From Deinococcus apachensis DSM 19763 (GTDB taxonomy: Bacteria; Deinococcota; Deinococci; Deinococcales; Deinococcaceae), in contig NZ_KB906400.1 in the NCBI RefSeq assembly GCF_000381345.1, positions 1 through 64,000 on the forward strand: DNA of 64,000 nucleotides, read 5' to 3'. Position numbers and translations under genes: made by a program. This document shows positions 15,798-24,486 of the stretch, one piece after another. Positions within the stretch are counted from its first letter, which is position 1. Every line of letters starts with the position of its first letter. Under the pieces are notes generated by a model, which saw only the letters and a list, made by a program, of their open reading frames with translations, did not search any database and was not told the origin of the DNA.

Positions 15798-17273
15798 ATG
15801 AGATACGCCCTCACCACCCTGCTGCTGCTCTCCGCCGTCGCCGCCCAGACGGCCCCCGACACCCTCACTGTCGCCATCGCCGCCGAGCCGCCGCTGCTCG
15901 ACCCCACCGCCTCCCCCTCCGCGGAGATCGCGCGGGTGTTCAACCTCAACGTCATGCAGGGCCTGCTCACCGTGGACGCGCGGGGGAAGATCGTGCCGCT
16001 GCTGGCGACCGGCTACACCGTGTCCCCCGACGGCCTGACCTACACCTTCCGGCTAAGGACGGGCGTGCGCTTCCACGACGGCTCGGCCTTCGACTCGGCC
16101 GACGTGGTGGCGGCCCTGAACCGGGCGCGCGACCCGAAGTCGGGCCACACCCACCCCGAGTACTACGCCCAGATTCGGTCGGTCACCGCTCAGGGTCCGG
16201 CCACGGTCATCCTGCGGCTGAGCCGCCCCGACAACGACCTGCTCTTCAACCTCGCCCGCTCGGACTCGGTGATCGGGCCGCAGGGCAAGGAGGCGACCCA
16301 GAAGACGAACCCGGTCGGCACCGGCCCCTTCCGCTTCAGCGCCTGGAACCGCGGCACGAGCATTGAACTCACGCGCTGGACCGGGTACTACGACAAGTCG
16401 TTGCCGAAACTCGCCAAGGTCACCTTCCGCATCATCCCCGACCTCAACGCGCAGCTCGCGGCCCTCAAGGCGGGGGACGTGGACGTGATCGGGTACGGGG
16501 TGGGGCCGGAGAACCTTCCGGCAATCCGGGCGGACCCCAATCTGAAGCTCCTGATCGGCGGCTCGACCACCAAGATGACCATCGGGCTGAACAACAGCAA
16601 GGCCCCCTTCAACGACGTGCGGGTGCGCCAGGCGCTCGCTTACGCCACCAACAAGCCCGAGATCGTGCAGGGCCTGTTCTTCGGGCAGGGCACGCCCATC
16701 GGCAGCCACCGCACGCCCAGCGAGACGAATTACGTGGACCTCAGCAAGGCGTATCCCTACAACCCGGACCGGGCGAGGGCGCTCCTGCGGGCCGCAGGGT
16801 ACACCGACCAGAAGCCGCTGACCTTTACCTTCGACCTGCCCGCCCAGTACCAGAACGAGGTGCGAATCGGGCAGGCGGTCGCGGCGCAGTGGGCGAAGGT
16901 GGGCATCCGGGCGCAGGTGCGCTCCATCGAGTTCAGCACCTGGCTCACCAAGATCTACACGAATGCCGACTACCAGGCCACGGTCATCGGGCACGTGGAG
17001 GCCAACGACATCGGCATCTACAACGACCCAAAATACTACTTCCGCTACAACAGCCCGAAGTTCCAGGCCACCTTCCGGCGCTACCAGAGCGGCACCCCCG
17101 CCCAGGCGGCGCAGGCGATGCGCGACCTGCAAAAGATCCTCAGCGACGACGCGGTGAACGACTGGGTCATGGAGTTCCCCACCATCGTGGCGCTCCGCAA
17201 GGGGGTGCAGGGCTGGACCGTGGGCTCGCCCATCGTGAGCCTGGACGTGACGCGGGTGTCGTGGCAGAAGTGA
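15798..17273 (+). CDS. dipeptide/oligopeptide ABC transporter, substrate-binding protein
   Basis: 491 residues of solute-binding family 5 (DppA/OppA type), exported by a signal peptide (residues 1-16, ending AVAAQ). Family features: EPPLLDPTASPS near the start, LATGYTVSPDGLTYTFRL, FHDGSAFDSADVVAALNRA, NPVGTGPFRFSAW and VRQALAYATNKPEIV. GAGAGG before the ATG supports this start. It opens an operon with two permeases (17316, 18232), a P1 amidase and an M20 hydrolase. No ATPase subunits follow, so they must be encoded elsewhere. Confidence 0.93.
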   Translation: MRYALTTLLLLSAVAAQTAPDTLTVAIAAEPPLLDPTASPSAEIARVFNLNVMQGLLTVDARGKIVPLLATGYTVSPDGLTYTFRLRTGVRFHDGSAFDSADVVAALNRARDPKSGHTHPEYYAQIRSVTAQGPATVILRLSRPDNDLLFNLARSDSVIGPQGKEATQKTNPVGTGPFRFSAWNRGTSIELTRWTGYYDKSLPKLAKVTFRIIPDLNAQLAALKAGDVDVIGYGVGPENLPAIRADPNLKLLIGGSTTKMTIGLNNSKAPFNDVRVRQALAYATNKPEIVQGLFFGQGTPIGSHRTPSETNYVDLSKAYPYNPDRARALLRAAGYTDQKPLTFTFDLPAQYQNEVRIGQAVAAQWAKVGIRAQVRSIEFSTWLTKIYTNADYQATVIGHVEANDIGIYNDPKYYFRYNSPKFQATFRRYQSGTPAQAAQAMRDLQKILSDDAVNDWVMEFPTIVALRKGVQGWTVGSPIVSLDVTRVSWQK

Positions 17274-17315
17274 GCGGGCGGGCGTGAAAGGCGTGGGAAA
17301 GGACGCCGCCCCCAC

Positions 17316-18239
17316 GTGAATGCCTCCCTGGTCCTGTGGCGTCTCCTGATCGCCCTGGTGACCCTGCTGATTGCCAGCCTGATCGTGTTCTTCAGCCTGA
17401 ATCTGATCCCGGGGGACCCGGCGCTGAGCCTGCTCGGCGTGGGAGCGACGCCGGGGGCGGTGGCGGCGTTGCGCGAGCAGCTGGGGCTGAACGAGCCGCC
17501 GCTGGGCCGCTACCTGGGGTGGCTGACGGGCGCCCTGCGCGGCGATCTGGGCACGTCCATCCGCTACAGCCAGCCGGTGACGGGGCTGCTGGGCACCCGG
17601 CTCCCCTTCACGCTGACGTTGGCGCTGCTCAGCCTGGGGCTGACGGCTTTGCTCGCGCTCGGCCTGGGGATCCTGGCGGCCCGGCGCGAGGGCTCGTGGC
17701 TCGACCTCACGCTGCGCGCGGTGCTGACCCTGCTCTCGGCGGTTCCGGCCTTCTGGCTGGGACTGCTCCTCATCCTGGTGTTCGCGGTGAAGTACCGGCT
17801 GCTGGCCTCCACCGGCTTCCGCGGCGCGCGCGACCTGATCCTGCCGATGCTGACCCTTGTACTCGTGCGGGTCAGCCTGTCCACTCGCATGGTGCGGGCC
17901 GCCCTGCTGGAAACGATGCGGAGCGACCATGTCCGCACCGCCCGGGCCAAGGGCCTTCCCGAACGCCAGGTGCTGCTGCGCCACGGCCTGCGGAATGCCC
18001 TGATCCCGCTCCTGACGGTGCTGGGCCTGGAGTTCGCCGAACTGCTCACCGGCACCGTGATCGTGGAGAACGTCTTCGCGCTGCCGGGGATGGGCACGCT
18101 GGCCCTGCAAGCCATCTCGGCGCGCGACTTCCCGCTCGTGCAGGGCGCCGTGCTGGTGCTCGCGCTCTTCGTGGTGACCGTCAACCTGCTCGTGGACCTC
18201 GCGTACGGCCTGGTCGATCCCCGGGTGCGCTATGGCTAG
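17316..18239 (+). CDS. dipeptide ABC transporter permease, DppB type
   Basis: 307 residues with six membrane segments; start GTG at 17316. It has the long periplasmic loop after the first helix typical of DppB/OppB (NLIPGDPA, LGLNEPPLGRYLGWLTGALR, GDLGTSIRY). The EAA loop that contacts the ATPase reads TARAKGLPERQVLLRHGLRN. It overlaps the DppC gene by eight bases. Confidence 0.92.
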   Translation: MNASLVLWRLLIALVTLLIASLIVFFSLNLIPGDPALSLLGVGATPGAVAALREQLGLNEPPLGRYLGWLTGALRGDLGTSIRYSQPVTGLLGTRLPFTLTLALLSLGLTALLALGLGILAARREGSWLDLTLRAVLTLLSAVPAFWLGLLLILVFAVKYRLLASTGFRGARDLILPMLTLVLVRVSLSTRMVRAALLETMRSDHVRTARAKGLPERQVLLRHGLRNALIPLLTVLGLEFAELLTGTVIVENVFALPGMGTLALQAISARDFPLVQGAVLVLALFVVTVNLLVDLAYGLVDPRVRYG

Positions 18240-19089
18240 GTCGCTCTCCAAGGTGGAGACTGAGGGGGCACCGGGAAGGACGGCGAGGCGGCGGGGGAAT
18301 GCCTCGCTGACCCTCGGCATGGGGCTGGTGGGGCTGGTGGGATTGGCGGCGCTGGTGAGCCTGGTGTGGCTCCCCGCCGACCCCAACGCGGGCGACCTGC
18401 TCGCGCGGCTCAAACCGCCGGGGGGCGGGCACCCGCTGGGCACGGACGCCTTCGGGCGCGACCTGCTGGCGCGGGTGATGGTGGGCGCGAGGAGTGCCCT
18501 TGCCGTGGGCCTGGTGGCGGTGGGCGTGGGGCTGGGGCTGGGCCTGCCGCTGGGGCTGCTGGCCGGGTTCTACGGCGGCGCCCTCGACCGGACCCTCACG
18601 CTGCTGCTCGACGCGGTGTACGTCTTCCCCACCCTGCTGCTGGTGATGCTGCTGGTGACGGCCTGGGGTGCGGGACTCCTCCCCGCCATGCTCGCCGTGG
18701 GAGTGAGCGCCGTGCCGGTCTTCGCGCGGCTGGCGCGGTCGGGAGCGGTCTCGGTGCGGGCCGAGCCGTATGTCGAGGCGGCGCAGGCGCTGGGGGCCCG
18801 ACCGGCGCGGGTGCTGGGGCGGCACGTGCTGCCCAACATCCTCACGCCGCTGATCGTGCAGGCGAGCTTCACGCTGGGGGCGGCCATCCTGATCGAGGGG
18901 GCGCTGTCGTACCTGGGGCTCGGCATCCAGCCCCCCCAGGCGAGCTGGGGCAACATGCTGCGGGAGGCGCAGAGCTTCCTGTACCTCTCCGCCTATCCGA
19001 CCCTGGTGCCCGGCGTGGCGATCATGCTCGCCGTGCTGGGCTTCAACCTGCTCGGCGACGGCCTGCGGGGCCGGGAGGGAGGGCCATGA
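18232..19089 (+). CDS. dipeptide ABC transporter permease, DppC type
   Basis: 285 residues. An N-terminal cytoplasmic tail and first helix are followed by HPLGTDAFGRDLLARVMVG, the standard DppC/OppC motif, then four to five more helices. The EAA loop is EAAQALGARPARVLGRHVLP and the C-terminal region has LSYLGLGIQPPQASWGNML. It overlaps DppB upstream, and its stop overlaps the next start (ATGA at 19086). Confidence 0.92.
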   Translation: MARSLSKVETEGAPGRTARRRGNASLTLGMGLVGLVGLAALVSLVWLPADPNAGDLLARLKPPGGGHPLGTDAFGRDLLARVMVGARSALAVGLVAVGVGLGLGLPLGLLAGFYGGALDRTLTLLLDAVYVFPTLLLVMLLVTAWGAGLLPAMLAVGVSAVPVFARLARSGAVSVRAEPYVEAAQALGARPARVLGRHVLPNILTPLIVQASFTLGAAILIEGALSYLGLGIQPPQASWGNMLREAQSFLYLSAYPTLVPGVAIMLAVLGFNLLGDGLRGREGGP

Positions 19090-20126
19090 CCAGCTTCGAG
19101 GCCTCGGCGGCGGGGAGTCAACGTGAGGGGGACCGGCGCCCCGGTCCGCTGAACGCCATTACCGATGTGGCGGGCGTGCGGGTGGGCCACCACACCGATC
19201 TCGCTCAGGCGACTGGAACCACCGTGGTGCTGTTCGGTGGGGGCGCCGTGGCGGCTGTGGACGTGCGCGGCGCCGCCCCCGGCACCCGCGAGACGGACCT
19301 GCTGCAGCCCGAGAACGCCGTGAGCCACATCCACGCCCTGCTGCTGAGCGGCGGCAGCGCCTACGGGCTCGACGCGGCGGGCGGCGTGATGCGCTACCTG
19401 GAGGAGCGCAGCGTGGGCTTCGGGGTCGGGGAGGGCCGGGTGGTCCCCATCGTGCCCGGGGCCGTGCTGTTCGACCTGGGGCGCGGCGGGAACTTCGGGG
19501 GGCGCCCGGACGCCTCCTTCGGCTACCGGGCGGCGGAGAATGCCCGGACAGGTCCGGTCGGGCAGGGCAATGTCGGCGCGGGCACCGGGGCCGTGGTGGG
19601 CGTCCTCAAGGGCGGCGTGGGCACGGCGAGCACCGTGCTGGACGACGGCAGCGTGGTCGGCGCGCTCGTGGCCCTCAACGCCGCCGGGCAGGTCTTCTCG
19701 CCCACGACCGGCCGACTCTATGCGGAACACCTCGAACTCGCCGGGGAGTTCGCCGGGCCGCTCCCCCCGGTGGACCTCGGCCTGCTGCCCCCCGCCGACC
19801 TGCCGCGCCCCGGCCAGAACACCACCCTCGGCCTCGTCGCCGTGAACCGCACCCTGGGCAAGGCGCAGGCTCTGAAGGTCGCGCAGATGGCCCAGGACGG
19901 CCTGCCCCGCTCCATCTGGCCGGTCCACACCCTCTTCGACGGCGACGTGGTGTTCTCGGCGGCCACCGGGGGTCCGCCCGTGGAGACCCCCGGGGACCTC
20001 AGCCGACTGGGCACCGTCGCCGCCGACACGCTCGCCCGGGCCGTCGTTCACGGGGTCCTGAACGCCCGCACCCTGGGCCGCTGGCCCGCGTACCGGGAGG
20101 CGGCCAGCCGCCCCTCACCGCCCTGA
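19086..20126 (+). CDS. P1-family (S58) aminopeptidase/amidase, DmpA/NylC-like
   Basis: 346 residues of the self-cleaving P1 family, Ntn-like hydrolases acting on N-terminal amino acids or omega-amide bonds. It starts with NAITDVAGVRVGHHTD, followed by GGGAVAAVDVRGAAPGTRET, LLLSGGSAYGLDAAGGVMRY and NVGAGTGAVVG, all family signatures. The processing site is probably Asn245-Thr246 in GQNTTLGLVAVN, leaving Thr246 as nucleophile, as in NylC. There is no signal peptide, so it acts in the cytoplasm on imported peptides or amides. Its ATG overlaps the permease stop. Confidence 0.9.
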   Translation: MTSFEASAAGSQREGDRRPGPLNAITDVAGVRVGHHTDLAQATGTTVVLFGGGAVAAVDVRGAAPGTRETDLLQPENAVSHIHALLLSGGSAYGLDAAGGVMRYLEERSVGFGVGEGRVVPIVPGAVLFDLGRGGNFGGRPDASFGYRAAENARTGPVGQGNVGAGTGAVVGVLKGGVGTASTVLDDGSVVGALVALNAAGQVFSPTTGRLYAEHLELAGEFAGPLPPVDLGLLPPADLPRPGQNTTLGLVAVNRTLGKAQALKVAQMAQDGLPRSIWPVHTLFDGDVVFSAATGGPPVETPGDLSRLGTVAADTLARAVVHGVLNARTLGRWPAYREAASRPSPP

Positions 20127-20220
20127 AGTCCTCTTCCCCGCCAGGAGGTTTGCCATCGACCCTTCAGCGACCATCCCCCGTGACGCCCCGCACGACCTCG
20201 CCCGGCGAGCCGCCGAGGCC

Positions 20221-21384
20221 GTGGACGAGGAGGCCCTGACCCACCTCGCCCAGTCGCTCGTGCGCCTCGACACCCAGGCGCCCCTGCCCGGCGAGGCCGC
20301 CGCCGCCGACTTCCTGGAGCCGTACCTGCGGGAGCGCGGCTTCACTGTCACCCGGCAGGAGGTCGCCCCGGGCCGTCCCAACCTGATCGCCGACCTGGGC
20401 ACGGGGGAGGGCGGCCTGATCTTCGAGGGGCACACCGACGTGGTGTCGGTCGGCGACCCGGGCGGCTGGGTCATTCCCCCCTTCGAGGGACGGATCGAGA
20501 ACGGCCTGCTGCACGGGCGGGGCAGCGCCGACATGAAGGCGGGCCTGGCCGCCGCGATCTGCGCCGCCGTCGCCGTGCGGGAGGTGACGCCCGCCCCACC
20601 CCGCCCCCTGCGCCTCGCCATCCTCTGCGACGAGGAGGGGCTGATGCTGGGCGTCAAGGCGTTCGTGCGGGCGGGGTACGCGCGTGGCTTTGGCGGGGCG
20701 ATCATCTGCGAGCCCGAGGAGAACGAGGTCTGCCTGTGCCAGAAAGGCGCGATGCGCGCGTGGGTGACCTTCACCGGGCGGATGGCCCACGGCGCGATGC
20801 CCTACGCGGGCGCCAACCCTATTCCGGCGGCGGCGGCCCTTGTGGGGGGACTGGCCGCTCTCGAACGGGAGTGGCGGGACGCTCGGCACGAGCTGCTGGG
20901 TGACGTGTACCTCACCCCCACCGTGTTCGAGGCGAACGCGGGGCCGGGGCAGAACAACGTCATTCCCGGCACGTGCCGGGTGGGGCTGGACATCCGCACC
21001 GTGCCCGGGGTGAACCACGCCGCGCTGGCCGGGCAGGTTCGGGACCTGATCCGGTCGGTCCTAGCGGACTTCCCGGGCATCTCGGCCGCGCTCGACGTGT
21101 ACGAGGACCGCCCGGCGACCCAGACGCCCCCCGACGCACCGGTCGTGCGGGCCGTTGTCCGGGCGCTGGACCTCACCGGGCAGCCGCTGCACTTCGGCGG
21201 CGTGCCGGGGGCCACCGACGGCACCTTCCTGCACGCCTGGGGGGGGGTGCCCATCGTGACCATCGGCCCGGGGGACCGCACCATCCCGCATCGGGTGGAT
21301 GAACATGTCCCGCTGCGCGCGGTGATCGGCGCCGCCCGGATGTACGCGGCGGCCGCGGTGCTGTTCCTGAACCGGGACGAGTGA
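20221..21384 (+). CDS. M20-family metallopeptidase/amidohydrolase
   Basis: Dinuclear zinc hydrolase of the ArgE/DapE/carboxypeptidase G2 type. Metal and catalytic motifs: GHTDVV, GRGSADMKAG, CDEEG, a Glu in ICEPEEN, and the C-terminal His in IPHRVDEHVPL; the lid domain contains GRMAHGAMPYAGANPI. 387 residues from GTG 20221. In the same frame the reading extends to 20155, where ATC sits six bases after a perfect AGGAGG (20143-20148) and adds 22 family-like residues, so the true start is probably that ATC. It would complete breakdown of peptides imported by the upstream transporter. Confidence 0.9.
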   Translation: MDEEALTHLAQSLVRLDTQAPLPGEAAAADFLEPYLRERGFTVTRQEVAPGRPNLIADLGTGEGGLIFEGHTDVVSVGDPGGWVIPPFEGRIENGLLHGRGSADMKAGLAAAICAAVAVREVTPAPPRPLRLAILCDEEGLMLGVKAFVRAGYARGFGGAIICEPEENEVCLCQKGAMRAWVTFTGRMAHGAMPYAGANPIPAAAALVGGLAALEREWRDARHELLGDVYLTPTVFEANAGPGQNNVIPGTCRVGLDIRTVPGVNHAALAGQVRDLIRSVLADFPGISAALDVYEDRPATQTPPDAPVVRAVVRALDLTGQPLHFGGVPGATDGTFLHAWGGVPIVTIGPGDRTIPHRVDEHVPLRAVIGAARMYAAAAVLFLNRDE

Positions 21385-21405
21385 CCGTCCCCCGTCTGGA
21401 GGCTT

Positions 21406-22197
21406 ATGGATTACGCGACGATGTTCCGGCTCGACGGCAAGGTGGCCCTCCTGGTGGGGGGCGGCAGCGGCATCGGGGAGGCCAGCGCGCATGCCCTCGC
21501 GGCCAACGGCGCCCACGTGGTCGTGGCGGACCTGAACGGGGAAGCGGCCTCACGGACGGCGAACGCCATCCGGCAGGCGGGGTACGCCGCCGAGGGCCTC
21601 CCCCTCGACCTCACCGACGCGGGTGCCGTGGAAGGCGCCGTGGCGGGCATCCTGCGCGGGCACGGTCGGCTCGACATCGGGGTGAGCAGCCCCAGCATCA
21701 ACGTGCGCAAGCCGCTGCTCGACTACACCCCTGAGGAATTCGAGCGGGTGTTGCGCGTCAACATGGGCGGCACCTTCAACGTCCTGCGGAGTGCGGGCCG
21801 GGCGATGGCCGATGGGGGCGGCGGCAGCCTGATCGCCTTCTCGTCGGTGCGCTCGCAGGTCGTAGAGCCCGGCCAGAGCGTGTACGCGGCGACGAAGGCG
21901 GGCACCCTGCAACTGCTGCGCGGCCTCGCCAGTGAGCTGGGGGGGCGGGGGGTGCGCGCCAATGCCGTCGCCCCCGGCGTGATCGACACGCCGCTCACCG
22001 CGCCCATCAAGAACAACCCGCAGTGGGCCGACGCCTACGCGCAAAAGAGCGTGTTCGGCCGCTGGGGCAGGCCGGAAGAGCTGGCCGGGGCCGTGGTCTA
22101 CCTCGCCTCGGAGGCCGCGTCCTTTGTGACCGGCACGATCCTGTTCGTGGACGGCGGCTGGACCAGCATGGACGGGCGGTTCACGCCGCCGCTGTAG
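21406..22197 (+). CDS. SDR-family oxidoreductase
   Basis: 263 residues, classical short-chain dehydrogenase: nucleotide loop GGGSGIG (TGxxxGxG variant with Gly first), catalytic Ser in FSSVRS, Tyr and Lys in YAATK, and a C-terminal FVTGTILFVDGGWTS. The usual NNAG is replaced by SSPS, seen in some SDRs. Substrate unknown. ATG follows GGAGG, 21 bases after the M20 gene, so it ends the amide/peptide operon. Confidence 0.88.
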   Translation: MDYATMFRLDGKVALLVGGGSGIGEASAHALAANGAHVVVADLNGEAASRTANAIRQAGYAAEGLPLDLTDAGAVEGAVAGILRGHGRLDIGVSSPSINVRKPLLDYTPEEFERVLRVNMGGTFNVLRSAGRAMADGGGGSLIAFSSVRSQVVEPGQSVYAATKAGTLQLLRGLASELGGRGVRANAVAPGVIDTPLTAPIKNNPQWADAYAQKSVFGRWGRPEELAGAVVYLASEAASFVTGTILFVDGGWTSMDGRFTPPL

Positions 22198-22203
22198 CGG
22201 CGG
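22186..22203 (+). terminator. hairpin across the SDR stop codon
   Basis: Seven-base stem CCGCCGC / GCGGCGG with loop TGTA, covering the stop at 22195-22197. No T-tract follows. It lies where the + operon meets the convergent eut operon, so a weak terminator role is possible. Confidence 0.3.
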
Positions 22204-22322
22204 TGGGGTCTTCCTGCCCGCGCCCGCCGCAGGAGCCGGGGCGGGGGTTGAGCGTGCGGGAACCGGCGAGCCCCGGCGAACGCCAGGAACCTGGGCCCGC
22301 ATCATTCTTTCCCGGCACCCCG

Positions 22323-23078
22323 TCACCCCTCCGGCAGGGCGTCCCCCGCGGGCAGGCGTACCCCGCTGAGTTCCCGGCGCAAGCTGGCCTGCACGAGCTG
22401 GCGCGTGGCCCGGGCCGCCACGTCCGCCCGCAGGCCCCCCACGTGGATGTTGCTGATGCAGTTGCGCTCGGCGTCCAGGCGGCCCACGCGCGGAGCGTAG
22501 GTGAGGTAGAGCCCCAGGCTCTCCGGCGTCAGCAGCCCGGGCCGCTCTCCCAGCGCGATCAGGGTCAGCCGCGCGCCCAGCACCTCGCCGATGGGGTCGG
22601 CGGCGGCCACCCGGGCGTGCCGGAGCAGGACCACCGGCGCGAGGCGGTAGCCGGAGAGCTCGGCCAGCAGCGCCCGCAGAAAGGGCGGCGCGCTCTCCCG
22701 GATGGCGGGGGCGCTGAGCCCGTCACCCACCACCAGGGCCACTTCGTACGTTCCCGCGTGCGGGCGCAGGCGGCCAAGGGCCACCTCTCCCACCGTTCGC
22801 CCCAGGTCGGGACGGCGCAGGTAGGTCTCGCGGCTGTCGGCCTCGGTCTGCAGGTGGAGGTGCGGCACGCCCGCCTCCCCCAGCACGGCCTCCACCGCGC
22901 CGAAGTCCACCGGGGTATGGACGGCGTCCCGGGCGCGGGCGTGCGCCTCGCCGAAGGCGAGCACCTCGCGCGTGGGCAGGCTGTGCCCCGCCCGGCCCAG
23001 GGCGATGCGGGCGCGGGTGTGGGCGCGCAGTTCCTCCCAGGGGGAGGGGGTCACCCCCGGCTCGATCTCCCCCCTCAC
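22323..23078 (-). CDS. eutC: ethanolamine ammonia-lyase light chain
   Basis: 251 residues. EutC forms the adenosylcobalamin-dependent lyase with EutB, converting ethanolamine to acetaldehyde and ammonia. Family motifs are TRARIALGRAGHSLPTREVL, DFGAVEAVL, YLRRPDLGR and the C-terminal RNCISNIHVGGL. The start is GTG 23078, overlapping the eutB stop (GTGA); longer readings run into eutB. No eut microcompartment shell or reactivase (EutA) gene is in the window. Confidence 0.92.
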   Translation of the reverse strand: MRGEIEPGVTPSPWEELRAHTRARIALGRAGHSLPTREVLAFGEAHARARDAVHTPVDFGAVEAVLGEAGVPHLHLQTEADSRETYLRRPDLGRTVGEVALGRLRPHAGTYEVALVVGDGLSAPAIRESAPPFLRALLAELSGYRLAPVVLLRHARVAAADPIGEVLGARLTLIALGERPGLLTPESLGLYLTYAPRVGRLDAERNCISNIHVGGLRADVAARATRQLVQASLRRELSGVRLPAGDALPEG

Positions 23079-24457
23079 GCGCCGCCCCAGCCCAGCAGGC
23101 GCCGGGTGCGGGCCGGATCGGGGGGGAGCAGCCGCCCCCCTTGCGCGATACCCATGCGCTCCAGCCACCCTGCGAACTCGGGGGCGGGCTTCAGGCCGAA
23201 GAGCCCGCGGACGTACCAGGCGTCGTGGTAGCTCGTGGACTGGTAGTTCAGCATGATGTCGTCGGCCCCCGGCACCCCGATGGCGAAGGTCAGCCCCGCC
23301 GAGGCGAGCAGGGTGAGCAGCGTGTCCATGTCGTCCTGATCGGCCTCGGCGTGGTTGGTGTAGCAGATGTCGCAGCCCATCGGCAGGCCGAGGAGTTTGC
23401 CGCAGAAATGATCCTCCAGCCCGGCGCGGATGATCTGCTTGCCGTCGTACAGGTACTCGGGCCCGATAAAGCCCACCACCGTGTTCACGATCAGGGGCGA
23501 GAGCGAGCGGGCCACCGCGTACGCCCGCGCCTCGCAGGTCTGCTGGTCCACCCCGTGGTGGGCGTTCGCGGAGAGGGCGCTCCCCTGGCCGGTCTCGCAG
23601 TACATGACGTTCTGCCCGGCCGTGCCCCGGTTCAACGACAGCGCGGCGTCCCGGCCCTCACGCAGCAGCGCCAGGTCGACCCCGAACCCCGCGTTGGCCG
23701 TCTGGGTGCCCGCGACCGACTGGAAGATCACGTCGAGGGGCGCGCCCGCCCCGAGGGCGGCGAGCTGCGTGGTGAGGTGGGCGAGCACGCAGGTCTGGGC
23801 GGGCAGCTCCAGGTCCTGGCGCAGGTCGTCGAGCAGGTGCAGCAGCCGGACCGTGGAGGCCACGCTATCCAACGCCGGGTTCACGCCGATGACCGCGTCC
23901 CCGATGCCGAACATCAGCCCATCGATGACCGAGGCCAGGATGCCCCGGGGATCGTCGGTGGGGTGGTTGGGTTGCAGCCGCATCGAGAAGTGGCCCGGCA
24001 GCCCCAGCGTGGTGCGAAAGGCGGTGACGACCCGGCAGCGGCGGGCGACCAGGATCAGGTCCTGGTTTCGCATCAGCTTGCTCACCGCGGCGACCATCTC
24101 GGGGGTGAGGCCGGGGGCGAGGGCGGCGAGCAGCTCCGGGGTGACCTCCTCCCCCAGCAACCAGTCGCGGAACTCGCCGACGGTCAGCCCCGCCACGGGC
24201 GCGAAGGCCGCCGCGTCGTGGGTGTCCACGATCAGCCGGGTGACCTCGTCGGTCTCGTAGGGGATGAGCGGCTGTTCGAGGAACAGGCGCAGCGGCAGCC
24301 CGGCGAGCACGTACCGCGCCGCCGCCCGCTCGTGGGCGCTCGCGGCAGCCAGCCCCGCCAGCTCGTCACCCGAGCGGGCCGGGCTGGCGCGGGCGAGCAC
24401 GCTCCTGAGGTCCGGGAAGGTGTAGTGTCGGTGGCCCAGCGTGATGGAGTAGGACAT
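23075..24457 (-). CDS. eutB: ethanolamine ammonia-lyase heavy chain
   Basis: 460 residues, full length for the catalytic large subunit with a TIM-barrel fold. Recognisable segments: SKLMRNQDLILVARRCRVVT, GLPGHFSMRLQPNHPTDD, DAVIGVNPALDSVAS, FQSVAGTQTANAGFGV, YCETGQGSALSANAHHGVDQ and CDICYTNHAEADQDDMD. ATG at 24457 is preceded by GGGAG. It lies 29 bases after the SolA-like oxidase gene. Confidence 0.96.
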   Translation of the reverse strand: MSYSITLGHRHYTFPDLRSVLARASPARSGDELAGLAAASAHERAAARYVLAGLPLRLFLEQPLIPYETDEVTRLIVDTHDAAAFAPVAGLTVGEFRDWLLGEEVTPELLAALAPGLTPEMVAAVSKLMRNQDLILVARRCRVVTAFRTTLGLPGHFSMRLQPNHPTDDPRGILASVIDGLMFGIGDAVIGVNPALDSVASTVRLLHLLDDLRQDLELPAQTCVLAHLTTQLAALGAGAPLDVIFQSVAGTQTANAGFGVDLALLREGRDAALSLNRGTAGQNVMYCETGQGSALSANAHHGVDQQTCEARAYAVARSLSPLIVNTVVGFIGPEYLYDGKQIIRAGLEDHFCGKLLGLPMGCDICYTNHAEADQDDMDTLLTLLASAGLTFAIGVPGADDIMLNYQSTSYHDAWYVRGLFGLKPAPEFAGWLERMGIAQGGRLLPPDPARTRRLLGWGGA

Positions 24458-24486
24458 GGCGTCTCCCGGGAGGCGGCCCGGCGGGG

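Noticed and set aside
16053..18443. A 796-codon open frame on the minus strand opposite the dipeptide transporter
   Set aside because: It mirrors the real + strand genes in high-GC DNA, has no start signal and a low-complexity His/Arg/Gln-rich product.
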